The notes under the pieces were generated by a model that did no database searches, was not told where the DNA came from, and saw nothing but the letters and a program-made list of their open reading frames with translations. 64,000 bases of DNA from Desulfuromusa kysingii (lineage in GTDB: Bacteria > Desulfobacterota > Desulfuromonadia > Desulfuromonadales > Geopsychrobacteraceae). Shown here one piece after another: positions 17,478 to 25,519 of this stretch. The stretch's first letter is position 1; every line of letters starts with the position of its first letter. Location: the NCBI RefSeq assembly GCF_900107645.1, contig NZ_FNQN01000001.1, positions 517,390 through 581,389 on the forward strand. Direction: 5' to 3'. Made by a program: the position numbers and the translations under genes.

Positions 17478-18824
17478 GTGAAGATCATTGATTCTGTTGC
17501 TGGAGTCTTTTGTCATCAGGATTTTGTCTTTGCGGTGCGACGTCAGTCACATCTTCAGGCTTTTCCAGGCTATGAGTCTTTTCCCGGTGGTAAAATTGAC
17601 CGGGAAGACAGTCCTCAGCAACATCCATCCCCCTTTCTTTGTGATTTTGACGGTCAATCTATCCATGCTCTGGTTCGGGAAATTGCCGAAGAATTAGGTT
17701 ATGATCTGGTCGCTGCTATCTCTGCAGGAGAAGTCACAGCGGTTAAATTTCTTGCAACCGCTTTAGCTCCAGCGACCGCTCCGGTTCGTTTCCGCGTGCA
17801 TTTTTTCCGTATCGATCTGCAGTCGCGCCCTTTATTTGAACTGGATGCCGGGGAGATTGCTGCAGGTTTCTGGAACCGACCTGAACAATTACTGGCAAGA
17901 TTCCGTCGGGGTGACGCCTTGATGGTTCCACCTTTCCGCTGGGTCCTGGAACGCTTGCAACGGAATCCAGCCGACTATAACTTGGGGAACCTATCACCAC
18001 AGACGGACGAAACATTATTTGTTCCCCGGTTTGAACTGCTGAGCGGTCTGATGACCCTCTCGGTCCCTTCGAATACCTTTCCACCCGAAAAACGGACGAA
18101 CGCCTTTCTGCTTGGAGATCCACAGGCTCCTCAGGTTCTTGTTGACCCTTCGCCTGAAGCTCCTCAGGTTTTTGAGCGGTTAGTGCGAACCCTTGAAGCT
18201 GATGATCTTGCAGCGATTTTTTTGACCCACCATCACCACGATCATCATGAGTTCGCTCCAGAATTAGCAAAACACCTGAATATCCCTATTTGGTTGAGTG
18301 CAGATACTCTGGACCGCATTCTGCAGAAACAGGGGAAAGACTATTTCTCCGCAGTCACTGTCGAAGTGCGGCAGGCTGGAGATTGTTTGACCACCTGGAA
18401 AGGTGAGAGCGTACGGGTTTATTCCGTCCCCGGACATGATGCCGGGCAACTCGCCCTTGCTCCCGATTCATTGCGCTGGTTTCTGGTTGGCGACCTTATC
18501 CAGAGTTTTGGAACGGTTTTAATCTCAGCCCCAGAAGGTGACATGACGGATTATTATCAGACTTTGAAGCAGATTATTGCCCTTGATCCTGCGGTTATCA
18601 TTCCATCTCATGGGATGCCGATGCGCAGTACTTTCCGGTTGCACTCAACGTTGCAGCATCGAATGAAACGTGAAAATAAAATCCTCACCATGCATGCCAG
18701 TGGAAAAACCCCGGTCGAGATGCTTAATTCCATCTATCAAGGGGTGGACCAGCGGCTCTTCCCCTTTGCTCTGGAAACGATTAAGTCCCATCTCCGCAAA
18801 TTGCAGCAGGAAGGGAAAATCTGA
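17478..18824 (+). CDS. Nudix / metallo-beta-lactamase fusion hydrolase
   Basis: 448-aa two-enzyme protein. Residues 1-165 form a Nudix domain (FPGYESFPGGKIDRED and LVREIAEELGYD), separated by an insert in the box region. Residues 190-390 form an MBL-fold domain with THHHHDHHE near 250, SVPGHDAGQLAL and PSHGMPM. The tail (about 395-448) looks like the winged-helix domain of LACTB2-type hydrolases. The start shortly after nfo follows AGGGGGCTTT. Substrate unknown; a nucleotide or CoA-derived ester is plausible. Confidence 0.85.
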   Translation: MKIIDSVAGVFCHQDFVFAVRRQSHLQAFPGYESFPGGKIDREDSPQQHPSPFLCDFDGQSIHALVREIAEELGYDLVAAISAGEVTAVKFLATALAPATAPVRFRVHFFRIDLQSRPLFELDAGEIAAGFWNRPEQLLARFRRGDALMVPPFRWVLERLQRNPADYNLGNLSPQTDETLFVPRFELLSGLMTLSVPSNTFPPEKRTNAFLLGDPQAPQVLVDPSPEAPQVFERLVRTLEADDLAAIFLTHHHHDHHEFAPELAKHLNIPIWLSADTLDRILQKQGKDYFSAVTVEVRQAGDCLTTWKGESVRVYSVPGHDAGQLALAPDSLRWFLVGDLIQSFGTVLISAPEGDMTDYYQTLKQIIALDPAVIIPSHGMPMRSTFRLHSTLQHRMKRENKILTMHASGKTPVEMLNSIYQGVDQRLFPFALETIKSHLRKLQQEGKI

Positions 18825-18874
18825 TTCCAGAGCTCAGAGGTAACGATGAGATCGCTCTGACTTTTCTTATTTGT

Positions 18875-20656
18875 TTAAGCTTTCGGCCAACTGTCAAAGG
18901 CTTGTTTTTCAAATTTCATTTGACCATCCTTGCCCTGATAGATATTGATCCAGGCATTCCAGTTTTTCCTGTCGATGTCTGGGTAATCAAGACGGTAATG
19001 ACTGCATCGACTCTCTTTGCGCATCAGCGACGCCTTTAACTTCATCTCAGCATTGACGATCATGTTGGCGGTTTCGTGAGCCAAGCGTAATTCATGCAGA
19101 TCCGCGGCGCGGAGCAGTGGCAGGTGGTGGTCGCGCAACTCTTCAATATAGGCGAGGGCTGCCTTTAACAAGCTCTCTTTTTTGATATAGAGGATAAAGT
19201 TGGGGATCATGATCCCCTGCAATGTCTGGGTGACCCAGGCAGGACCGTAACCCTTCTCTCTTTTGAGTGGTGCAAGAATCTCTTCTCTGAGGGCCTTGAT
19301 CTTTGCCAGCGAGATGCTGGGCATTTCCAACCCGTGGCAATATTCAGCGGCTGCTTCAGAAACGATCGCCCCTTGCACCGCTGAACCGGCCAAAGAAGAT
19401 CCTACTTGTGTATAGATGGCTCCAGCCATGTATGAGCCAAGAGCATCTCCTGCCGCATAGAGTCCAGGAATATTGGACGCCCCTTTGTCGTTGATGGGGA
19501 CCAATCCTTCGGACTTATGAATTGACATCCCAGCTGAGGAACCGCCAACGGAACTACCATTGGACATGCCGGGAGGAGGGCCACCACCTTCGTCGTGGTG
19601 ACCTCCTGGAGGAGGATTACCCCTTTTGTTGTTGCCATCACCTGGGGGCGGTCCAGGACGCCGGTCCTTTTCGCTGAATTCAGCCGGGCGAGTGGGACCG
19701 CCGCTGATCTGTTTGCCGGTGTTCCGACCCGGAGGGCCACCAGCAAGCGGGTTCCCCGCCATGTAAGCTTGATAATTCATCTCCACGCCAAGATCATGAT
19801 GGACTTCAACTCCGGTTAAGCCCGGCTTGCGGTCAAACATCCCGTGCCAACCGTCGTAGCAGGCCGCAGCGTTGGTTGCCTGCCCGATGTGGCCGTCGTT
19901 CCATTCTTTACCTGTTACCTTGGCACCTATTCTATAGGCCATGACAGTGCCATCGTGGGTGAGGTCACAGATCGGAAATCCGTTTGGTTTGAATCCTCCA
20001 GCGCCAGAGCAGAGGATGACGCTCTTGGCTTTGAAGATGTGCACCTTGGCTTCATCAACGCTGAAACCCGCTGCACCGGCAATCTTGCCGTTCTCTTTGA
20101 TCAGGTGGGTGATCATGACCCGCTCGATGATCGGGACGTTGCGCTCGTTGAGGGGCTTGCTGAAAGAGTTAAAGTAGAGGGGAGAATCAAAGAAACCCCA
20201 CTCTCTCAAATCTTTAACCCGAGCTAGAGAATGTTCGGCCATCTGCCGGGTAAAAACCGGGTTATTGGTTCCCAGTGCCGAACGGGAGACGGTCGCAACA
20301 AATTCGTCCAGACTTAACTTCTCTTTGGCCGGATCGTAGCTAAAGATCCCTTTGGCAAATGGGGTCTGGCCCGAGGAACCAAGGCGACCTTTGGAAACCA
20401 TCATCACTCTGGCTCCAGCATCGTGTCCTTTTACGGCTGCGAATAATCCGGCAATACCGCTACCGACGACCAGGATGTCTGTTTCATTTTCCTGGTAAGT
20501 TATTTCATTGAGATCGATTTCACGGATATTTGCTTGCAGTTCAGACTCTCTTGCCGAGATGCCTATTGTAGCCATCGCTGCCAGTCCCGCAGCGCCGCCA
20601 GCCAGAGCCATAAAATTGCGGCGTGTCAGACCGTTATTGTGTTTTTGTGATTTCAT
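18875..20656 (-). CDS. Tat-exported FAD-dependent oxidoreductase (fumarate reductase/AprA-like)
   Basis: 593-aa flavoprotein. A twin-Arg signal LTRRNFMALAGG lies at about residues 10-21, followed by a hydrophobic Ala/Gly stretch, so export to the periplasm is likely. FAD motif VVGSGIAGL is near residue 57, and the second FAD-binding block is IPGLYAAGDALGSYMAG. The C-terminal SRCSHYRLDYPDID segment resembles SdhA/AprA-type proteins. Between about residues 300 and 375 a Pro/Gly-rich hydrophilic insert (PGPPPGDGNNKRG, NPPPGGHH) interrupts the region where relatives have a substrate-capping domain. Start ATG 20656 overlaps the upstream stop (ATGA). The electron acceptor is unknown. Confidence 0.84.
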   Translation of the reverse strand: MKSQKHNNGLTRRNFMALAGGAAGLAAMATIGISARESELQANIREIDLNEITYQENETDILVVGSGIAGLFAAVKGHDAGARVMMVSKGRLGSSGQTPFAKGIFSYDPAKEKLSLDEFVATVSRSALGTNNPVFTRQMAEHSLARVKDLREWGFFDSPLYFNSFSKPLNERNVPIIERVMITHLIKENGKIAGAAGFSVDEAKVHIFKAKSVILCSGAGGFKPNGFPICDLTHDGTVMAYRIGAKVTGKEWNDGHIGQATNAAACYDGWHGMFDRKPGLTGVEVHHDLGVEMNYQAYMAGNPLAGGPPGRNTGKQISGGPTRPAEFSEKDRRPGPPPGDGNNKRGNPPPGGHHDEGGGPPPGMSNGSSVGGSSAGMSIHKSEGLVPINDKGASNIPGLYAAGDALGSYMAGAIYTQVGSSLAGSAVQGAIVSEAAAEYCHGLEMPSISLAKIKALREEILAPLKREKGYGPAWVTQTLQGIMIPNFILYIKKESLLKAALAYIEELRDHHLPLLRAADLHELRLAHETANMIVNAEMKLKASLMRKESRCSHYRLDYPDIDRKNWNAWINIYQGKDGQMKFEKQAFDSWPKA

Positions 20657-21294
20657 ACTTTTTCCCCTGTTTTCTGGTCTTTGGACGTGTAGCTGTTGAG
20701 CAGTAAATAGAGTCCGCCTGTTGTTAACAGAGTGATGAAGATGATCATGGGGAAACCGCTGTGACGACCAAGATAGAAGACATGAAAGGTGGCACATAAA
20801 GCGCTTAAAGATGCCAATACAGCATGGAAAACCCGCCATGTTTGATATCTTATAGGGAGTTGTTTGCGGCACAAAGAGGTTACGCCGATAAGTAGCATCA
20901 AGCTCCAGGCGAGAAGACCGAGCACAACCCCCTGACTGGTGAATGTCGTTACGATTGTTGTGAAGGCCTCAAACGGTGCAATACCAGCTTCGAAAAAACG
21001 TGGTATCACCAACGTAACTGGGTGGAGTAGCAGCAGTGTGACCGCTGTATATCCGATGAACTTATGCAGTCCGATTAACGTGCTGAACTTCATTTTATTG
21101 ACAACAGATTGATTGGTTCTCGACAGGTAGAACAGGCTTATCATCAAGCTGAAAGCGACGAGAGTGACAATCGATAATGACTCTTTTAACAGTGTTCGTT
21201 GTGGTTCATTGCTAACGGACCAGATCATCAGTGGCAGAATAATAGAGGCTATCAGAATCTGCAGATGGACGTTTTTTTTAATGTATGCAACCAT
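20653..21294 (-). CDS. Ferric-reductase-like di-heme b membrane protein
   Basis: 213-aa protein with about six helices. Two His pairs, each with 13 residues between them, lie on neighbouring helices (LHKFIGYTAVTLLLLHP and FHAVLASLSALCATFH), the pattern of ferric-reductase/NOX-type b-heme binding. There is no FAD/NAD domain, so it must pass electrons to or from partners. ATG 21294 follows a GGGG ribosome site and sits just after the ferredoxin stop; ATG 21306 is an alternative. Context suggests it links the cytoplasmic ferredoxin to the exported flavoprotein. Confidence 0.8.
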   Translation of the reverse strand: MVAYIKKNVHLQILIASIILPLMIWSVSNEPQRTLLKESLSIVTLVAFSLMISLFYLSRTNQSVVNKMKFSTLIGLHKFIGYTAVTLLLLHPVTLVIPRFFEAGIAPFEAFTTIVTTFTSQGVVLGLLAWSLMLLIGVTSLCRKQLPIRYQTWRVFHAVLASLSALCATFHVFYLGRHSGFPMIIFITLLTTGGLYLLLNSYTSKDQKTGEKV

Positions 21295-21296
21295 TT

Positions 21297-21512
21297 TTAA
21301 CCCCATGAAACGATGACCGGAATGGATTTGTCCGGTGTAATAGTGATGGCATCTACCGGACAATACATCCGGCATAGATGGCAGATCTGGCAATCGGCCG
21401 GATACTTGATGAATGCTTTGCCGGTTTTTTCATCAGGGCGGATCACATCTGTCGGGCAGGTCTGGATGCAAGTTCCGCAGCCGATGCAACCTTTAATCTG
21501 TTTGATGGCCAT
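21297..21512 (-). CDS. Two-[4Fe-4S] ferredoxin
   Basis: 71-aa ferredoxin with clusters CIGCGTCIQTCP and CQICHLCRMYCP. It lacks a signal peptide and is therefore probably cytoplasmic, unless carried out with the Tat substrate. ATG 21512 follows AGGG at 8 bases; the TTG at 21518 is less likely. Its 5' end overlaps the receiver gene by 20 bases. The small ferredoxin plus flavoprotein pair resembles AprBA in layout but is not clearly AprB. Confidence 0.86.
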   Translation of the reverse strand: MAIKQIKGCIGCGTCIQTCPTDVIRPDEKTGKAFIKYPADCQICHLCRMYCPVDAITITPDKSIPVIVSWG

Positions 21513-21957
21513 GTTCAAATCCCTGTAACTGGTAGAGTACTTTTCGATTTTTTAAGTTTAATTCGTAAGATATAGACGTTTTTTCTTGCAGCACATACTG
21601 CAACGAATTGACAAGCCCTTCTAGCTCATAGGGTTTATTGATCACGAGATCAAAGTTACTATCATCGAAGCAGAGGGATGCGGTCAAAGCAACGACGGGA
21701 GTCTTCTTGCTAATGTTATGAATATATTGAGCCAGAATGTTGCCATTGATCCCGGGCATATCGACGTCGGTCAGCACCAGATCAAAGTCTTCGTGATTGA
21801 ACCTTTCCAGTGCTTCATATCCACTATTCACGGTAACGACGGTAAAACCACTTTCTCGCAACCAGATATTCAGCAGTTGCAAGTGGGTTCTGTTGTCATC
21901 GACAACGAGAATCTTATAATGACTGACATCCATCTTTTCATTTTTTGCTGCTAACAT
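21493..21957 (-). CDS. Stand-alone receiver domain protein
   Basis: 154-aa CheY-like protein with acidic pair in LVVDDN (about 20-21), phospho-acceptor Asp64 (LVLTDVDMPGING), Thr in ALTAS and Lys in INKPYE, so phosphorylation is possible. A 30-residue tail follows the receiver, with no output domain. It heads the operon receiver-ferredoxin-cytochrome b-flavoprotein, overlapping the ferredoxin gene by 20 bases. AAAGGAAACCCA precedes ATG 21957. Confidence 0.83.
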   Translation of the reverse strand: MLAAKNEKMDVSHYKILVVDDNRTHLQLLNIWLRESGFTVVTVNSGYEALERFNHEDFDLVLTDVDMPGINGNILAQYIHNISKKTPVVALTASLCFDDSNFDLVINKPYELEGLVNSLQYVLQEKTSISYELNLKNRKVLYQLQGFEHGHQTD

Positions 21958-21975
21958 TGGGTTTCCTTTCCGCCT

Positions 21976-22012
21976 CCTCAGCAGGAATTCTGCAACAGTA
22001 TTCCTGCTGAGG
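21976..22012 (-). terminator. Stem-loop between lipoprotein and receiver genes
   Basis: A perfect 13-bp stem (21976-21988 with 22000-22012) with an 11-base loop lies 8 bases after the lipoprotein stop. On the minus strand it is followed by AGGCGGAAAGG, not by T residues, so partial attenuation or RNA processing seems more likely than full termination. Confidence 0.5.
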
Positions 22013-22019
22013 ATCTTGA

Positions 22020-22289
22020 TTATGAACGAGGAGGACCACCTTTGGGCATATCTTCTGGTACGGCAACGATTTGTCCGTCAACCTCTTGACAGGTGGATTT
22101 AATGGACTCGCCTTCCCGACCCGTAAAGGTGACACTGTCACCGACACTTTTTCCTTCGCAAGCGGCGATTGCTTCCGGTGGCGGCCCCTGGGGACGTCCT
22201 TTGCCGCCGCTGGCGCAGCCGACGATTGGTAACAATATGACCAGAGTTAAAATCAAGACAGTCTTGGTCAACAGCTGTTTTTTCATCAT
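22020..22289 (-). CDS. Small Pro/Gly-rich lipoprotein
   Basis: 89-aa predicted lipoprotein with a Lys-rich start, hydrophobic helix and lipobox IVGC. The mature part begins with a flexible RPQGPPPEA stretch. It holds a compact region with two Cys (AACEGKSVGDSVTF and STCQEVDGQIVAVP) and ends in PKGGPPRS. I recognise no enzyme motif. The two Cys could form a disulfide. AAAGGAG precedes ATG 22289 (ATG 22286 also possible). It lies between the EF-hand gene and the flavoprotein operon, all on the minus strand. Confidence 0.7.
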   Translation of the reverse strand: MMKKQLLTKTVLILTLVILLPIVGCASGGKGRPQGPPPEAIAACEGKSVGDSVTFTGREGESIKSTCQEVDGQIVAVPEDMPKGGPPRS

Positions 22290-22395
22290 GAAACTCCTTT
22301 GTGTTAATGGCATTAATTTGTTGATTGGAATCGTAGTGAGAAAATAAGGAGAGAATAGGGAAGAAATATGGAAATAGCCGAGTGACAGTACAAGA

Positions 22396-22431
22396 CGAAA
22401 AAACCTGAATCCGGTATTCCGGATTCAGGTT
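22396..22431 (-). terminator. Intrinsic terminator after the EF-hand gene
   Basis: AACCTGAATCCGG (22402-22414) pairs perfectly with 22419-22431 around a TATT loop. On the minus strand a T-rich TTTTCGTC follows, so it would terminate transcripts from the EF-hand gene before the lipoprotein gene. Confidence 0.8.
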
Positions 22432-22484
22432 ATGGGGGATCGTCAAGTTGTTGCAAAAAGTTATTTTTATCAATCTGTGGAGGG

Positions 22485-22952
22485 TTAGGCGGTTGCCTCC
22501 AGTGAAGAGTAGGTCACTTCACTTTCGCTGTTGCCGGTTAAGAGTTCAATCAGCTGGCTGATCGTATCTTCGCCACTATTGGCCTCATAGGCAGAACTCG
22601 CTTGTTGTGGTGGTGGCGGGGGTGGTGGCATCATTTCCGAATCACTACTTTCACCACTGACCATCCCTCCAGGATTAAATCCTTGACTGGATAACAGTCC
22701 AAACAGCTCTTCGCCGCTTAAACCGCCATCCCCGTCGGCATCGTATGTTGCAAGTGTTTCTTCAACGTCAATACTGTTGCCGGTGAGTTCTTCTATTCCT
22801 GCGGCCAGCGTTTCCAGCTCGGTTGAGGATACCAGCCCGCTACTGTCTGAGTCCGCCACTTGAAAAACATCTTTGTCCTGTGGTGGCGGTTGTCGCTGCA
22901 TAGAGCTGGTGCCCATTGTCGACATGCTGCTCATGCTTACACTGTTAATCAT
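22485..22952 (-). CDS. EF-hand calcium-binding protein
   Basis: 155-aa Ser/Met-rich protein with two EF-hand loops, DSDSSGLVSSTE (about residues 34-45) and DADGDGGLSGEE (about 70-81), both with the 1,3,5,12 acidic pattern. A run of seven prolines follows. There is no obvious Sec signal. GGAGG lies 5 bases before ATG 22952. It has its own terminator. Position next to the lipoprotein and two-component genes suggests Ca-dependent signalling or structure, which is inference. Confidence 0.82.
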   Translation of the reverse strand: MINSVSMSSMSTMGTSSMQRQPPPQDKDVFQVADSDSSGLVSSTELETLAAGIEELTGNSIDVEETLATYDADGDGGLSGEELFGLLSSQGFNPGGMVSGESSDSEMMPPPPPPPQQASSAYEANSGEDTISQLIELLTGNSESEVTYSSLEATA

Positions 22953-23057
22953 TGTGACCTCCAAAATTTAGGTTGTCTGCTTCCATCTGTTCATCGACGG
23001 TCTTCCCATCTCTTTCTTATCGAACGGTGGCAAGAAGATGTTTGTGGTGATTTTGTC

Positions 23058-23792
23058 TCATGAATGTAACAGTTTGTAGCTTTCTTGCGAGTGTATGGGC
23101 TGTTCGCTAGATGCAGCAACGAACTGGTAACCAACACCGCGAACAGTTTTCAGGTAACGAGGGGCGACGGGATTATCGCCAATCTTCTTTCGTATTCTGG
23201 AGATGTAGATGTCTATTCCCCGGTCGTATCCGTTATAGGATGAGTTGTAGAGTTCGTTGTGGATGCGTTCGCGGCTGACAACGCGACCGGCCTGTTTCAC
23301 TAGCAGCCAGAGCAGATTAAATTCAACCGTTGACAACTGCGCCGGTTGCCCAGTAATGAAAACATCCCGCCTGTTTGCATCAACCGTCAAGTGACCAAAG
23401 GTTTGTACCGGTTCAGGTTCGCAGGTTACGAAGCGTCGCAGAAGAGCTTTAATTTGAGCCGTTATCAGGGCGGTCCCAGCATTTAGCGGCAGGACAATGT
23501 CAGCGCCCATTTCCAAGGCGAGGAGGTTCAGAGATGGATCTGGTTTTTCTGTAATCAAGATCAATATCCCATGATAATCATTGCGTATTTGACGACATAG
23601 GCGTAACCCCTCAACCTCTGGGCTCGGGCAGATCAAAACCACAAATTGCAAATCATCGGAACCGATCTCCGAATGAAGATTTTCCCAGCGCTCAACCAGG
23701 CTGGTTTCGATATTCTCCAGCTTCAGGTTTTGAGTCAGGTTAATGAGAGGTGCTGTTGTTTTGGAGATGATAAAAACGGTCATTGTTCTCAT
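23058..23792 (-). CDS. OmpR-family regulator with degenerate receiver
   Basis: 244-aa protein with an N-terminal receiver-like domain and a C-terminal winged helix (LSTVEFNLLWLLVKQAGRVVSR, RGIDIYISRIRKKIGD, TVRGVGYQF). The phospho-Asp position is occupied by Cys (FVVLICPSPEVEG), and the acidic pair is missing (VFIISKTT), so classical phosphorylation is unlikely. It is divergent from the histidine kinase gene. Start could be 23783 instead; neither has a strong ribosome site. Confidence 0.82.
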   Translation of the reverse strand: MRTMTVFIISKTTAPLINLTQNLKLENIETSLVERWENLHSEIGSDDLQFVVLICPSPEVEGLRLCRQIRNDYHGILILITEKPDPSLNLLALEMGADIVLPLNAGTALITAQIKALLRRFVTCEPEPVQTFGHLTVDANRRDVFITGQPAQLSTVEFNLLWLLVKQAGRVVSRERIHNELYNSSYNGYDRGIDIYISRIRKKIGDNPVAPRYLKTVRGVGYQFVAASSEQPIHSQESYKLLHS

Positions 23793-24110
23793 TGTCTGTG
23801 TTATTCGTTTTTTGTCTGGTTCCTCTGCAAAACGGGATGACAGCTCAGGTAGACAGAAGATCTGGATGTTATCTCTTTCACCAAAGCTTCAAAACAATGA
23901 CGCCATAATGCACAGTAAATGAGGAAGAAATAAGGATTCTGGCCGGATGAAGACATCTTTTTTGGAGGGGAATGGTGACTGCCATGGTCGATGACGTATT
24001 TTCTCCCATTCATATTTCTTTCACATTCAGAAATTATGATTTATTGGTTGGGAAAAAATGCTAGGTTATTTCATGATTTGCCGCTCTTAAAAAGGAAACA
24101 AAGGGTTTGT
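23793..24110. other. Divergent intergenic region, regulator / kinase
   Basis: About 318 bases between the atypical regulator (minus) and the histidine kinase (plus). I see the kinase ribosome site AAAGGGTTTGT just before 24111, but no RNA gene, no clear promoter pair and no strong inverted repeat. Confidence 0.5.
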
Positions 24111-25505
24111 ATGAAACTGCAGATTAGGCACAAACTATTTTTTACCCTCCTTCTGACCAGCATTGTTGTCTCTAGCGGGATGTTCCTGTTCATGCAGTGG
24201 AGTTTTGACCGTGGTTTTCTTAATTACGTCAACAATCAGGAGTTGCAGGAACTTGATCAACTTTCTGAACGACTTATGACCAGTTATGCGGAGCATGGGA
24301 GCTGGAATTTTTTAGTGGGGAATCCTTTCCTCTGGGAAGAATTTCTGCGTGCTGCTGAAAATGAGAGTGCACGGCCAGAGCCGCGTATGGAACAAAGGGG
24401 CAATCGCCCCGCTGGTCTGCCGCCAAAAAGAGGGCCACGGGTCGCTCTTTATGATGCGCAAAAACAGAGTATTTTTGGCCCTCCGGCAAAAGTGGATCAT
24501 TTCCAACTGCAACCACTCTTGTTTCAAAAGGAGGTTGTTGGTTATCTGGCGATTCTGCCGGTTGAAAAGATTTTTGCTTCTGGTGACCTGCTGTTTGTCG
24601 AAGAGCAAACAGAATCCTTTGCTCTGATTGCATTGGTGATGGCGGTGCTCTCGTTGCTGCTTGCTTACCCGCTGACCATTCACTTGCTGCGACCGATCAA
24701 AGAGTTGACAGCGGGGACCCGTAAGCTGATCGCTGGAGAGTATAATACCCGAATTCCTATTATCACCAACGATGAATTGGCACAGCTATCGACCGATTTT
24801 AACAGTCTGGCTCGCACCTTGGAGAAGAACGAAGAAATTAGGCGACAATGGGTCGCCGATATATCTCATGAGCTACGGACCCCTTTGGCGATTCTGCATG
24901 GTGAAGTAGAGGCATTGCAGGATGGTATCCGCCAGCCCGGTACCGAAACATTTGCAGCGTTACACAGTGAAACGACGCATCTGGGGCGATTGGTTGATGA
25001 TCTCTACAAACTTTCCATGTCAGATTCAGGGGCCCTAAATTACAAAAGAGTGACCCTCAACCCTGTTGCTATCCTGACTGGAACCATAGAACTCTTCGAG
25101 TCTCGTTTTGCTGCCAAGAACATCCAGATTCACAACGAAATATCACCAGGCTGTGCACCGCTTCTCCTTGCAGACCCCGACCGATTGCAACAACTGTTCA
25201 GCAACCTCATGGAAAACAGTTTGCGCTACACCGATTCTCCTGGTCAACTAACGATCCGGATGGCACTCGACAAGGAGAATCTCTTCTTCTATTTTGAGGA
25301 CTCAGCCCCCGGCGTTGCAGACGAACAACTCAGTAAACTTTTTGATCGCCTTTATCGCGGCGAATCCTCACGCAATCGAGCCAATGGTGGCGTAGGACTC
25401 GGAATGGCTATTTGTAGTAATATTGTTGAGGCTCATCAAGGCGAAATCAGTGCCAGTCACTCTTCAATGCAGGGGCTAGCCATTACCATTAAACTTCCGC
25501 TATGA
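24111..25505 (+). CDS. Sensor histidine kinase, BaeS-like
   Basis: 464-aa membrane kinase. TM1 is about residues 10-28. A periplasmic region (about 29-165) contains an unusual Pro/Arg-rich stretch EPRMEQRGNRPAGLPPKRGP. TM2 is about 166-188, HAMP about 190-240, HisKA with His in DISHELRTPLA near 253, and HATPase with ENSLRYTDSPG, FEDSAPGV and GVGLGMAI. ATG 24111 is preferred because AAAGGG precedes it. It overlaps the response regulator gene by 4 bases if that starts at 25502. Confidence 0.9.
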   Translation: MKLQIRHKLFFTLLLTSIVVSSGMFLFMQWSFDRGFLNYVNNQELQELDQLSERLMTSYAEHGSWNFLVGNPFLWEEFLRAAENESARPEPRMEQRGNRPAGLPPKRGPRVALYDAQKQSIFGPPAKVDHFQLQPLLFQKEVVGYLAILPVEKIFASGDLLFVEEQTESFALIALVMAVLSLLLAYPLTIHLLRPIKELTAGTRKLIAGEYNTRIPIITNDELAQLSTDFNSLARTLEKNEEIRRQWVADISHELRTPLAILHGEVEALQDGIRQPGTETFAALHSETTHLGRLVDDLYKLSMSDSGALNYKRVTLNPVAILTGTIELFESRFAAKNIQIHNEISPGCAPLLLADPDRLQQLFSNLMENSLRYTDSPGQLTIRMALDKENLFFYFEDSAPGVADEQLSKLFDRLYRGESSRNRANGGVGLGMAICSNIVEAHQGEISASHSSMQGLAITIKLPL

Positions 25506-25519
25506 AATTGGGAACCGTT

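Noticed and set aside
18875-21512. Adenylylsulfate reductase AprBA
   Set aside because: The flavoprotein has a Tat signal and a Pro/Gly insert, the ferredoxin is much smaller than AprB, and no sat or qmo genes are nearby.
24274-24683. Two 120-codon minus-strand frames opposite the histidine kinase
   Set aside because: Antisense to a clear kinase gene, no ribosome site and no family match.
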